Assembly (NCBI GenBank): GCA_002278935.1
Contig: NCJL01000005.1
Coordinates: 1 to 64,000, forward strand
Length of the DNA stretch: 64,000 nt
Direction: 5' to 3'
DNA from: Gallionellales bacterium 39-52-133
GTDB taxonomy: Bacteria > Pseudomonadota > Gammaproteobacteria > Burkholderiales > Gallionellaceae
Part shown: positions 55,835 to 63,185 of the stretch, piece after piece
Numbering within the stretch: position 1 is the first letter of the stretch
Layout: each line of letters starts with the position of its first letter
Program-made: the position numbers and the translations under genes
Notes under the pieces: model-generated
The model's input: only the letters and a program-made list of their open reading frames with translations
The model's database searches: none
Told to the model about the DNA's origin: nothing

Positions 55835-56383
55835 TTACTCAGCACAACCACCTACCAACAATAATGATTTTTGTGAATGATTACCCTCAATTGTGACAAG
55901 AACTGAAGCAGCATCGCCAGCACAATATGCACTATCGGGGAAGCAAGCTCTTTGGCTAGTCAATCGCTTCACGAAAATTTTGTATTCGTGATTTGCATAT
56001 TCGTTTGTGGTGCACTCAACTTGCTTTTGGTGAACCTCGTCTAGACACAGCGATGGTTCTTGTTTGACAAAATCAAGAAGCAATTCCTTTCCGTTAATGT
56101 TTATTGCAGCCACTTGTTTCCATTCTTGATCAGTTCTAGTACTGCCCAGATATAAGACTGGTCTACCAGGCGTATGCTCGTACTTAAAAATGGCATCAGG
56201 TCCTTTATCAATTATCTCTTTTATCAATTTTGGCTTTTTATCGATAGCGCTGTAATAGCTACAGCTCGCCCCATCAAATACACCATTGGTCTGTCCAATT
56301 TCAATTGGTGTTGCCGAATATGTAATAGTGGGCGACATAAATCCCACAAGAAGAGTAGCGATCGCAGTAAAATTATTTTGCAT
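55835..56383 (-). CDS. Cassette gene 1: secreted Cys-containing protein
   Basis: A 182-aa protein. Start at the ATG giving MQNNFTAIATLLVGFMSPTITYSA, a signal peptide, 13 bp after the attC 2 core; the longer open frame would translate the attC and is rejected. Cys residues (GASCSYYS, PSLCLDE, VECTTN, RACFPDSAYCAGD, VGGCAE) suggest disulfides in the periplasm. Function unknown. The stop codon lies 4 bp from attC 1. Confidence 0.8.
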   Translation of the reverse strand: MQNNFTAIATLLVGFMSPTITYSATPIEIGQTNGVFDGASCSYYSAIDKKPKLIKEIIDKGPDAIFKYEHTPGRPVLYLGSTRTDQEWKQVAAININGKELLLDFVKQEPSLCLDEVHQKQVECTTNEYANHEYKIFVKRLTSQRACFPDSAYCAGDAASVLVTIEGNHSQKSLLLVGGCAE

Positions 56384-56395
56384 AGCTGTCCTTAT

Positions 56396-56468
56396 CGCTA
56401 ACGTAAAATTGAGGGGCTGCCGCGCTTCTCGGCAGTCCCGGTCGAATGCGCTCGATGCAGGGTTAGAG
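56396..56468 (-). other. attC site 2
   Basis: Minus strand: CTCTAAC (56462-56468) ... CGACCGGGACTGCCGAGAAG ... CCCCTCAATTTTAC then GTTAGCG (56396-56402). Length 73 bp. Both core triplets are intact, and the AATTTTAC-GTTAG segment is shared with the other sites. Confidence 0.88.
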
Positions 56469-56474
56469 CTGGAT

Positions 56475-57131
56475 CTATCGTTGCCACGATTTTCGAATTT
56501 TCTCTCTGAGATCACCAAGCGTTCGGAAGCTTGCCACCTGACTCTGATTCAACCACCCATCGAGGGAATAACTGTCTTGCCATGGTTGAACTTTTTCGAT
56601 TGACCATAAGCCTGATATTTTCCAATCTGGGTCGCTCAATAGGCTGAACTCAAAACTTTTGGACGATATTTTTCGGACTGAGGCCTGAATTTTTTTCCCT
56701 TCAATTTCAACTTCGCGGGTTATCCAGTTACTCGGCATCGCATTGAGACCGCCAGGATGAGCTTTAAAAATTAGTTCCATTGAACTAACAAGTACTTGCC
56801 CGGCTCCTTGTTGAAATATATTGCGTTGTCGTTGCTCTTCTTCGGTGGTACGAATCTCATAGTATATTTCGTGAATTTCAGGAAATTTAAATATCTTGAC
56901 GATAGGGTCTGTGGTTAGGTTTACAAATAGCCACTCGCCGTTTGTAAACGAAGTGATCTCAAATATCCCCTTAGCTTTCGGCCATAATGATTTGTCTACT
57001 TGAAGCTTGACCGATCCAATACAGTCAGCGGTATTCGGTTGGCATGGCCAGTTGTGCTGGCTGACCTCAGCATTTAATTGCGAAGCTGGCAGGGTTAGTA
57101 GGACAAATATAAAAATCAAGTGAAATTTCAC
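56475..57131 (-). CDS. Cassette gene 2: secreted protein (unknown)
   Basis: A 218-aa protein with a signal peptide (MKFHLIFIFVLLTLPASQLNAE). Two Cys near the mature N-terminus (PCQPNTADC). The rest reads as a mixed alpha/beta domain, ending in a Trp-rich region (WSIEKVQPWQDSYSLDGWLNQ). Not recognised. It ends 6 bp before attC 2 and starts 22 bp after attC 3, typical cassette geometry. Confidence 0.8.
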   Translation of the reverse strand: MKFHLIFIFVLLTLPASQLNAEVSQHNWPCQPNTADCIGSVKLQVDKSLWPKAKGIFEITSFTNGEWLFVNLTTDPIVKIFKFPEIHEIYYEIRTTEEEQRQRNIFQQGAGQVLVSSMELIFKAHPGGLNAMPSNWITREVEIEGKKIQASVRKISSKSFEFSLLSDPDWKISGLWSIEKVQPWQDSYSLDGWLNQSQVASFRTLGDLREKIRKSWQR

Positions 57132-57153
57132 TCCAATCGCTCCTTGTATATGG

Positions 57154-57213
57154 CTCTAACGTTAAGGTGAGGGGCGCCGTGCTTTAGCGCCCCTCTCGAC
57201 CGAATGGTTAGCC
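57154..57213 (-). other. attC site 3
   Basis: Minus strand: GGCTAAC (57207-57213) ... CGAGAGGGGCGCTAAAGC ... then GTTAGAG (57154-57160). Length 60 bp; both core triplets intact. Confidence 0.87.
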
Positions 57214-57755
57214 TATTTGCTTAGCAAGTTGAAGTGTACCTTCAATGGAATTATTGTGCCCCGCACTTTATCGGTAAGCGCAATTTCTACAACCCATTTT
57301 CCGGGTGGATCGCCATTTTCCCCAACGTATTTTATAACCGCCGAGGACAAGCGCACATTACGCGGATCACCTTGAAGTTTACCGGCTGCACACTGAATAC
57401 CTTTGGCATTTGTAGAAGGGCTGCCATCTGGTCTTGTTACTTTAATATCACAAAGTACGTCAAGCTCACCGGAGGCGTTAATTTTTGGGTTTATGTAGAA
57501 GGCGAGAATCGTTAATTTTTCGCCATACGAAACATCTTTGGATTCGGAAAAATTAGGCACCGTTTCTGGCGAGGTACTCCATTTTTCTTCCCAATCAGAA
57601 TCTGGTGTTACAACCAGCCAACCACCAAACCCATTTATGCTTTTCATTGCATCTGAGTTCGGCACGGGCTTTCCATCTCTGGTTACCCAACCTCCTGTTT
57701 CGGCATGGGCGATCAGGGAGAGGAACATAATCAAACTGATGAGTACGATCTTCAC
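57213..57755 (-). CDS. Cassette gene 3: secreted protein (unknown)
   Basis: A 180-aa protein with a signal peptide (MKIVLISLIMFLSLIAHAE). The mature part GGWVTRDGKPVPNSDAMKSINGFGGWLVVTPDSDW is followed by beta-rich sequence with two Cys (VLCDIKVT, IQCAAG). Not recognised. Its stop codon touches attC 3. Its original 5' junction with attC 4 is separated by the MITE-like insertion at 57775. Confidence 0.8.
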   Translation of the reverse strand: MKIVLISLIMFLSLIAHAETGGWVTRDGKPVPNSDAMKSINGFGGWLVVTPDSDWEEKWSTSPETVPNFSESKDVSYGEKLTILAFYINPKINASGELDVLCDIKVTRPDGSPSTNAKGIQCAAGKLQGDPRNVRLSSAVIKYVGENGDPPGKWVVEIALTDKVRGTIIPLKVHFNLLSK

Positions 57756-57774
57756 ATGTTTTGTGCGGGCTAAC

Positions 57775-57932
57775 GAGGTTGTAGAAAAAGTACTTGTGGG
57801 TTCGAATACATTATTTTTCGGGGGTCTTTCAACCCTCCCAACTAGACGATCGTCGAATACAACGCATTTTGAGAGGTCGAATTTGGTTCATCGCTACTCC
57901 AATTTTTCATCAAATAGTTTTTCTACAGCTTC
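57775..57932. mobile_element. 158-bp MITE-like element inserted in attC 4
   Basis: Ends are GAGGTTGTAGAAAAAGTACT on one side and, inverted, GAAGCTGTAGAAAAACTATT on the other: 18 of the first 22 bases agree. It is flanked by AAC on both sides (57772-57774 and 57933-57935), a 3-bp target duplication. Deleting the element with one AAC restores GGCTAAC-TTAAAGTTAAGGG, an attC end like the other sites. No coding capacity beyond a 22-codon frame. The parent IS family is not certain. Confidence 0.75.
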
Positions 57933-57989
57933 AACTTAAAGTTAAGGGTCTGCGCTTTAGCGCAGACCCACTTGAACGATAAGTTAGAT
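57929..57989 (-). other. attC site 4 (interrupted)
   Basis: Minus strand: ATCTAAC (57983-57989) ... TTCAAGTGGGTCTGCG-CTAAA-GCGCAGACCC ... with its other end split: the core GTT now faces the MITE-like element, and the displaced GTTAGCC remains at 57768-57774 before cassette gene 3. The central hairpin is perfect over 10 bp. Confidence 0.82.
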
Positions 57990-58456
57990 TATTTTGAAGG
58001 AGTGTCTTCATGTTCTACCCCACCAACCCTCTGCCCTGTTGCCTCCTCTTCAATCCAAAATAAAACAAAGTTTCCATTTACTTTGCATCGAATTATGTAT
58101 TTTTTTTCAGCTTGAGCATCAAGCCAAAGGTTGGCATGAGCTGTTGATTGATAATAATTGTACTCAACTCTCATGCTATGCCGACCTGGATCAACAAGCA
58201 TTGCCTCAGGAAAATCGCTATTCATGCGGATGCGCTGTAGCCATTTTCCATCAAGACTTCTAATTGTAAGTAAATTATCTTTACGACGAGGTTGTGCGGA
58301 GTGTCGTGTATTTTGCGAATCCGCTAAAACAAGAGATTTTCCTGTGCCTTCAAGCGAAATATTTTTTGTTGGGTCTACCTCTCCAACAATTGAAGCACAA
58401 GCAGACAACAAAGAAATAAGAACTACTAACATCATAAATCTGATTAATGCAAACAT
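57989..58456 (-). CDS. Cassette gene 4: small lipoprotein
   Basis: A 155-aa protein with lipobox LLSACAS near residue 20 and a good AAAGGAG ribosome site. The mature part contains a PEGA-like or envelope-binding beta segment (AMLVDPGRHSMRVEYNYYQSTAHANLWLDAQAEKKYIIRC is the core; function unknown). Its stop codon overlaps attC 4 by one base. Confidence 0.8.
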   Translation of the reverse strand: MFALIRFMMLVVLISLLSACASIVGEVDPTKNISLEGTGKSLVLADSQNTRHSAQPRRKDNLLTIRSLDGKWLQRIRMNSDFPEAMLVDPGRHSMRVEYNYYQSTAHANLWLDAQAEKKYIIRCKVNGNFVLFWIEEEATGQRVGGVEHEDTPSK

Positions 58457-58469
58457 TAAGACTCCTTTA

Positions 58470-58525
58470 ATCTAAAGTTAAATTGAGGGGCACCGATAGG
58501 CGTCCCTCTCGAATGCCGGTTAGAC
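58470..58525 (-). other. attC site 5 (altered core)
   Basis: Minus strand: GTCTAAC (58519-58525) ... CATTCGAGAGGGACGCC ... CCCCTCAATTTAAC then TTTAGAT (58470-58476), where the cleavage triplet GTT is replaced by TTT. At 56 bp it is the shortest site. Confidence 0.75.
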
Positions 58526-59005
58526 CTTACTGGGCGAAACATGAATTTTCTCTCGTACAAGACTTATAAACTCGGCTCTTTTTTCTTTAGATGGAAATGC
58601 TCTATTTGGTATTACATGTGCCATATTTGAAGAAACATACACGGCAACAAAGCCGGGTCGAGAAACCACCTTAACAACTCCATTCCAAAAGAAAAATGAT
58701 TTATTGTATTTGGTTTCTTCAAAGAGTGAATCTTCTTGAACTTCAATTACGTGATTAGTCAAAACATTCTTGTCTTTCCTTGAGAAAAGATATATCGAAA
58801 GAAAAGCGAATTGAAAAATCCAAAAGAATATAAACCAAAGCAATGTATTAATTGATGCGATGGAAATTGTATTTTCATTAGATTCAGATAAAAAAATAAA
58901 AGCACAACAAATAATGAATAAGCCTTGTATAACAGGCGATAGAAATTGGTGAATTGAATTAAATAAAAGAATATCTGTGAATTTGTTTTTGTACTCTATG
59001 CGCAT
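58520..59005 (-). CDS. Cassette gene 5: membrane protein with YcxB-like domain
   Basis: A 161-aa protein with two transmembrane helices (about 23-42 and 50-73) followed by a cytoplasmic domain: VIEVQEDSLFEETKYNKSFFFWNGVVKVVSRPGFVAVYVSSNMAHVIP in short pieces matches the YcxB-like C-terminal pattern (beta strands, then NRAFPS and a final helix). Family function unknown. Its stop TAA lies inside the attC 5 core. Confidence 0.75.
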   Translation of the reverse strand: MRIEYKNKFTDILLFNSIHQFLSPVIQGLFIICCAFIFLSESNENTISIASINTLLWFIFFWIFQFAFLSIYLFSRKDKNVLTNHVIEVQEDSLFEETKYNKSFFFWNGVVKVVSRPGFVAVYVSSNMAHVIPNRAFPSKEKRAEFISLVREKIHVSPSKV

Positions 59006-59023
59006 TACATTCCTTTATATGAG

Positions 59024-59082
59024 GTCTAGCGTAAAATTAAGGGGCGCTCTTTAGCGCGCCCCGCTTGAATGCAAGGTTAGGT
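59024..59082 (-). other. attC site 6 (altered core)
   Basis: Minus strand: ACCTAAC (59076-59082, matching RYYYAAC exactly) ... TTCAAGCGGGGCGCGC-TAAA-GAGCGCCCC ... TTAATTTTAC then GCTAGAC (59024-59030), where GTT is replaced by GCT. Length 59 bp. Confidence 0.82.
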
Positions 59083-59880
59083 GCTCTCACTCAAAGCCTC
59101 CGAGTATAATCTGATTGTTTCTGCCGATTTCCTTTTGGTAAACTCTAAACACCATATTTCGCCAATTGTTCTCACCATGTCTGCAATGAATGAGGCGACA
59201 TATGAAAGAACCAAGCCCGCAAATGCTTCATCCAATTCTTTGCCATGAATTTTAGAATGAACTAAGGCGTTTATTGCTGAAGGTGTAGAGTGAACGTTTG
59301 TAGATAGTATTTTGTAAACACCATTAAACGTAGACACAACCAGCCCGCGATTTTCAGATATTTCAGTTTGATTCTGATCTGAGCATTTGCGCCCTTTCAG
59401 AATCTGTTTTTGTATCTCAGGTAGTAGACTATTAAATATAGGGCTTTCCATTATTATAGTTTTTAGATCATCACATTTTTTCTGAAGCGAACTTAAATCC
59501 CGCTCTTCACCACCAATAAATTTTCCGATCTGGATTGTTGATTTGTGATCGTGATAATCATATAGATAGAATCGAAAGTTCGATATTTCTGTATTTGTGT
59601 TCTCTATGCAGTAATACCAATGCAGGTTTGCTGCTTCAATCAGGTTCCTAGAAATTGAGCAAAACGACGGGAAGTCAAACGGTACTCCTGACCCGGTGAA
59701 CCTTGAACCTGGGAGCAACATTAAAAGTGAAATGCACTCTGGTACAATCTTCGCCAAGTAGTAGGTCGATATCTTCCGTTTTCTATCATCTGTTTGAACA
59801 CCATCAAACTGCTGAGACAAGTCATATGCTATCTCAGTTATAAAATCAAAATCTTTTATTAACTCTTGAAGATCACTCAT
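59077..59880 (-). CDS. Cassette gene 6: soluble DUF5677-like protein
   Basis: A 267-aa protein without signal peptide or membrane helices; mostly alpha-helical. SICSISRNLIEAANLHWYYCIEN-like central sequence (here FCSISRNLIEAANLHWYY) and the C-terminal AGLVLSYVASFIADMVRTIGEIW resemble the DUF5677/abortive-infection-like helical families often found in defence islands and cassettes; I hold this only as a resemblance. It is the only clearly cytoplasmic product in the array. Its stop TAA lies inside the attC 6 core. Confidence 0.7.
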   Translation of the reverse strand: MSDLQELIKDFDFITEIAYDLSQQFDGVQTDDRKRKISTYYLAKIVPECISLLMLLPGSRFTGSGVPFDFPSFCSISRNLIEAANLHWYYCIENTNTEISNFRFYLYDYHDHKSTIQIGKFIGGEERDLSSLQKKCDDLKTIIMESPIFNSLLPEIQKQILKGRKCSDQNQTEISENRGLVVSTFNGVYKILSTNVHSTPSAINALVHSKIHGKELDEAFAGLVLSYVASFIADMVRTIGEIWCLEFTKRKSAETIRLYSEALSEST

Positions 59881-59892
59881 ACCTCAAAACGC

Positions 59893-59956
59893 GCCTAACG
59901 TAAAGTTGAGGGTCTCGCCCGCTTCTGGCGAGACCCGCTCGAACGCCGGGTTAGCC
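59893..59956 (-). other. attC site 7 (best match to consensus)
   Basis: Minus strand: GGCTAAC (59950-59956) ... GGCGTTCGAGCGGG, TCTCGCC-AGAAGC-GGGCGAGA hairpin ... CCCTCAACTTTAC then GTTAGGC (59893-59899, an exact GTTRRRY). Length 64 bp. Confidence 0.9.
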
Positions 59957-60364
59957 TTTAACACTAAACTTGTCTTTCAGTGGTGTGAAGTAAATCACGT
60001 ATAACGCAACAGCCCAAAGCATTGTGGATAACTCAGAAAGTGAGTATGAAAAACCAGATACAGCATGGACTCCAAGTAAAGGCGCAATACTTATAGCAGC
60101 GACTGTAGTAGAGACCGCAAGTTTAGGTGCCCATGATTTAAAAATGAATAATCCTATAGTTGAAGCAATGCCCGTGATGGCAATTAATAAACCCACAATC
60201 ATAATGAATGAAAATTTTATCGTAGACATATCAGCATCAATTTTTGATTGAGCTTGCGAGATTGATTCAAGAAATTCAGAAGGATAGAAAAAATCAAAAA
60301 AAACACCGAGCAAGCCGAAAATCAAAGAAGCTGTAAGTAGCGTGCGAAATTGTGAAGATGACAT
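59951..60364 (-). CDS. Cassette gene 7: small polytopic membrane protein
   Basis: A 137-aa protein with about four transmembrane helices (10-26, 52-72, 80-98 and 112-128), including IVGLLIAITGIASTIGLFIF and SELSTMLWAVALYVIYF. No known motif. The stop codon lies inside the attC 7 core. The start is 34 bp after attC 8. Confidence 0.78.
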   Translation of the reverse strand: MSSSQFRTLLTASLIFGLLGVFFDFFYPSEFLESISQAQSKIDADMSTIKFSFIMIVGLLIAITGIASTIGLFIFKSWAPKLAVSTTVAAISIAPLLGVHAVSGFSYSLSELSTMLWAVALYVIYFTPLKDKFSVKG

Positions 60365-60397
60365 TATTTTATAGGTTCCATAAGATTAAAAATATAA

Positions 60398-60456
60398 GGC
60401 TAGCGTAAAATTAAGGGGCGCGCTTTAGCGCGTCCCTCTTGAATGCAGGGTTATGC
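60398..60456 (-). other. attC site 8 (altered core)
   Basis: Minus strand: GCATAAC (60450-60456) ... TTCAAGAGGGACGCGC-TAAA-GCGCGCCCC ... TTAATTTTAC then GCTAGCC (60398-60404), with GCT instead of GTT as in site 6. Length 59 bp. Confidence 0.82.
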
Positions 60457-60471
60457 ATAGAACGTTAATTT

Positions 60472-60888
60472 CTAGAACCCCAAACCAAAACCCAATAACA
60501 TTTGGTTTTTAGTACCGTCAAGCCCCCAATAATATCCTAGTTTAAAACTCCCACCCATTTGTGAAACTATCCATTCAAACCCTGCCATATCTTGCGACCT
60601 TAGATGTGCATAGCTCAATCCAATTCGATTCAGTCCATGCCCTATAGAGTCTCCAAAACCAAATGAAATCTTGCTCCCTCCTAAACCCAGCTCTAAATCC
60701 GTATATTTAAATGAGCCATAGTAATGAGGACGATCAGGGTCTAATGGATTGTTATCGTTCAGTACAATCCCTCCTTTGATATTTATGCTATTAACGGTGT
60801 CTATATAAATGCCGCCAATCCAATCCGTATCATCAGCGATGGCTGTTTGAAAAAATAATAGGCCGAAGAGTAGTGTGATTAATTTCAT
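60472..60888 (-). CDS. Cassette gene 8: small outer-membrane barrel-like protein
   Basis: A 138-aa protein with a signal peptide (MKLITLLFGLLFFQTAIAD) and alternating beta strands (IYIDTVNSINIKGGIVL, YGSFKYTDLELGLGG, FKLGYYWGLDG), ending in LLGFGLGF with a terminal Phe, as in small OmpA/PagP-size barrels. Not recognised. First cassette of the array; GCATAAC at 60895-60901, just before its start, repeats the box at the head of attC 8 and marks the 5' cassette junction. Confidence 0.78.
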   Translation of the reverse strand: MKLITLLFGLLFFQTAIADDTDWIGGIYIDTVNSINIKGGIVLNDNNPLDPDRPHYYGSFKYTDLELGLGGSKISFGFGDSIGHGLNRIGLSYAHLRSQDMAGFEWIVSQMGGSFKLGYYWGLDGTKNQMLLGFGLGF

Positions 60889-60922
60889 ATGAATGCATAA
60901 CAGTAATTAGACGGACACACCG

Positions 60923-61027
60923 GTCCGTACTATTAAAAATAGTGAAGCGTGTATATTTTTTCTAACTATTTTATTTATTAGGTTCACAGAAAATTTTCCC
61001 GTCCGCATATTAATTAATAGTACGGAC
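60923..61027 (+). mobile_element. MITE-like element, copy B (head of the cassette array)
   Basis: A 105-bp AT-rich sequence with perfect 14-bp terminal inverted repeats, GTCCGTACTATTAA (60923-60936) and TTAATAGTACGGAC (61014-61027). It is homologous, in opposite orientation, to the element at 53790-53890. It begins 22 bp from the first cassette junction, where attI and the integrase promoter region would normally be. An extra ACGGAC (60911-60916) faces its left end. No coding capacity. The remaining 179 bp to 61206 hold nothing I recognise, and no integrase remnant. Confidence 0.75.
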
Positions 61028-61206
61028 GCATTGAACCACACTAATCAACTTATGAATATATGCCAGAATGACTAGATAGTTTTTTGTTGAATTTGGTAGC
61101 AATGTAAGGATCGACTGTCTGCTTTGGAGTGCGGATTCAAGCGCTCTGACCATCTCGACACTAAATGAATTGAAGCAATAGAAGTTTCCTAATCTGACAC
61201 CCGAGT

Positions 61207-62184
61207 TCAGGAAGATTCAAGCTTATCCGATTTTCTTTCCGGCATCGACATCGCTATCACCCCCAGCGCCACCGCAAACCACAAGGTCGCCAGACGTATC
61301 AGCACCGTAGCTGCCACCGCATGCGGCTGGTCAATATTATTCAGCATCAGCAAGGCAACCATTGTCGCTTCGGTGCCACCCAGCCCGCCCGGTAAAAAGC
61401 TGATGGCGCCAACCAGCATGGAGAAGGCGTAGATGAATAGTGCGGTCTGCAGGGTCATGTCGCTGCCGAGCACGTGCATGATGTAGTAGAACGCGATACC
61501 TTCGGCACCCCACGCAATCAGCCCCATTCCGATGCCGTAGAGCAGCATGGGCAGGCTGAAGCAGCGTTTGGAATGCAGCACGATTTCGATGCTGGAGGTA
61601 ATAAGGCGGGCGGGTTTGGCGGGGAGTTTGCGCTGGGCGATGGCTTCGAGCGCTTGCAGCCATTTGGTCTGTTGCAGAAAAAGCAGTATGCCCAGAATGA
61701 TGCCGCCCATGACGATGATGACGGGTTGCGCTTGCGGGTAGGCCCACAGCCCGACGGAAACCAGCAGCATGATGCTGATGAGGTTGGAGAGCTGGTCGGA
61801 GAAAAACACGGCCAGACTTTCCGGGTAGGACACGTTGTGATTTTTCAGGAACACGCTGCGTATCGCTTCGCCCGCCTTGCCGGGGAGGATGGTGAGGCCG
61901 AAACCGGCGATGTAGATGCGCAGGCTTTCCGGCCAGTAAACCTGATGCCCCAGTATGCTCAGATATTTTTGCCAGCGCACAAAACGCACCAGATAATTGA
62001 CCAGCGATAGCGCGAGCGCAATGAGTGTGCCGGTGATGCCCACGGTTACCAGCGCTGCCACCACCTCATGCCAGCCACCCCATAGCGAAAAAGCCAGATA
62101 GCCGATTGCGCTGAGCAGCACGATCAGCAGCATCGCGCGGAAGCGCCAGCCGTGCAGGAGAGGGTGAGTATGTTTGGAAGTCAT
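61207..62184 (-). CDS. Flippase-like membrane protein (LPG synthase TM-region family)
   Basis: A 325-aa inner-membrane protein with about eight transmembrane helices, of the family named after the membrane part of lysylphosphatidylglycerol synthase. ALSLVNYLVRFVRWQKYL, IYIAGFGLTILPGKAGEAIRSVFL and SFLPGGLGGTEATMVALL are its typical conserved segments. The catalytic lysyl-transferase domain is absent. Such proteins are proposed lipid or polyprenyl-linked glycan flippases. The UbiA-family gene lies 69 bp upstream on the same strand. Confidence 0.9.
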   Translation of the reverse strand: MTSKHTHPLLHGWRFRAMLLIVLLSAIGYLAFSLWGGWHEVVAALVTVGITGTLIALALSLVNYLVRFVRWQKYLSILGHQVYWPESLRIYIAGFGLTILPGKAGEAIRSVFLKNHNVSYPESLAVFFSDQLSNLISIMLLVSVGLWAYPQAQPVIIVMGGIILGILLFLQQTKWLQALEAIAQRKLPAKPARLITSSIEIVLHSKRCFSLPMLLYGIGMGLIAWGAEGIAFYYIMHVLGSDMTLQTALFIYAFSMLVGAISFLPGGLGGTEATMVALLMLNNIDQPHAVAATVLIRLATLWFAVALGVIAMSMPERKSDKLESS

Positions 62185-62253
62185 TAAGGTGCGGGCTTGT
62201 TTAACGGTTGACCAGGGTTTAGCAGGCGAAGTGGGTTAAGCGGAGACCGGGGT

Positions 62254-63120
62254 TTAGCGCGCAATCAGGGCGATGGTGGTGACCAGCCAGCCCAGCAGCA
62301 CAATCAACAGATGCGGATCACGCACCATATCTTTGGCCGTGTCGGTGCCGCGACTTTGATGGTGCAATAAAAAGATATAGCGGAACACGCCATAGATCAC
62401 AAAGGGCACGGTGTAGATCAGGTTGGCGGTGCCGTGGATGCGGATGGTTTCCGGATTCATGGTGTAGAGACTGTAGCTCATGATCAGGCCGGCGGCGGTG
62501 ACGACGATCATTTTATCCAGCAGCACCGGGCTGTAATCTTCCAGCACTTTGCGGTGTGCGGATTTGTCATCGCTGAGCGCAATAATTTCGGCGCGGCGTT
62601 TGCTGAAGCCGAGGAACAGCGTCACCATGAGGCCGCACAGCAACAGCCATTGCGAAGGCGGAATGCCCAGCCCCAGCGTGCCTGCGAGGATGCGCAGCAT
62701 AAAGCCGGTGGCGATGATAAACACATCGAGGATCACCACATGCTTGAGCTTGAGCGAGTAGGCAACATTCATCAGCGCGTAAATCATCAGGATAACGACG
62801 ACGGTGGTTGAGGCAAAGTAAGCCAGCGTTAAGGCCGTTGCACCGAGCAGGGCTGCAAATATTGCGGCAGTGGAAATTTTTAATTTTCCCGAGGGCAGGG
62901 GACGATTGCGCTTGCTGGGATGGTGGCGGTCCTGCTCGATATCGACAATGTCGTTGAGGATGTAGATGGTGCTGGAAATGAGGCAGAAGGCGACAAAGGC
63001 GATGAGGGCCTGGGTGACCAGCGTGGGGTTGTGCCAGGCGTGGCCAAACAGCAGGCCGGTGAGCACGAAGGCATTTTTGACCCATTGGTGGGGGCGCATC
63101 AGGCGGAGGAGATCGAGCAT
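62254..63120 (-). CDS. UbiA-family prenyltransferase, decaprenyl-phosphate phosphoribosyltransferase-like
   Basis: A 288-aa membrane enzyme with about eight helices. NDIVDIEQDRHHPSKR and the following RPLPSGKL form the first Asp-rich motif; the second region is DVFIIATGFMLRILAGT with SKRRAEI. The sequence MLDLLRLMRPHQWVKNAFV is typical of the branch that makes 5-phosphoribosyl-1-phosphoryl-decaprenol, the entry to decaprenyl-arabinose. In proteobacteria the same enzyme sits with HAD phosphatases and flippase-like proteins, as here. Exact prenyl donor not proven. Confidence 0.88.
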   Translation of the reverse strand: MLDLLRLMRPHQWVKNAFVLTGLLFGHAWHNPTLVTQALIAFVAFCLISSTIYILNDIVDIEQDRHHPSKRNRPLPSGKLKISTAAIFAALLGATALTLAYFASTTVVVILMIYALMNVAYSLKLKHVVILDVFIIATGFMLRILAGTLGLGIPPSQWLLLCGLMVTLFLGFSKRRAEIIALSDDKSAHRKVLEDYSPVLLDKMIVVTAAGLIMSYSLYTMNPETIRIHGTANLIYTVPFVIYGVFRYIFLLHHQSRGTDTAKDMVRDPHLLIVLLGWLVTTIALIAR

Positions 63121-63185
63121 ATTGTTTTCTTCGTATTAATGAAGGTTTTTTTATGTAATTTTAAAGTTGCGCGGTTCTTTTCAGT

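Noticed and set aside
57840..57910. 22-codon frame MKNWSSDEPNSTSQ... and the frame VEAVEKLFDEKLE next to it on the minus strand
   Set aside because: Both fall inside the 158-bp MITE-like insertion; the second lacks a start codon. Too short to call.
60902..61206. Possible attI site or integrase remnant upstream of the first cassette
   Set aside because: Only the GTTATGC junction can be seen; the rest is the MITE-like element and AT-rich sequence with no recombinase coding trace.
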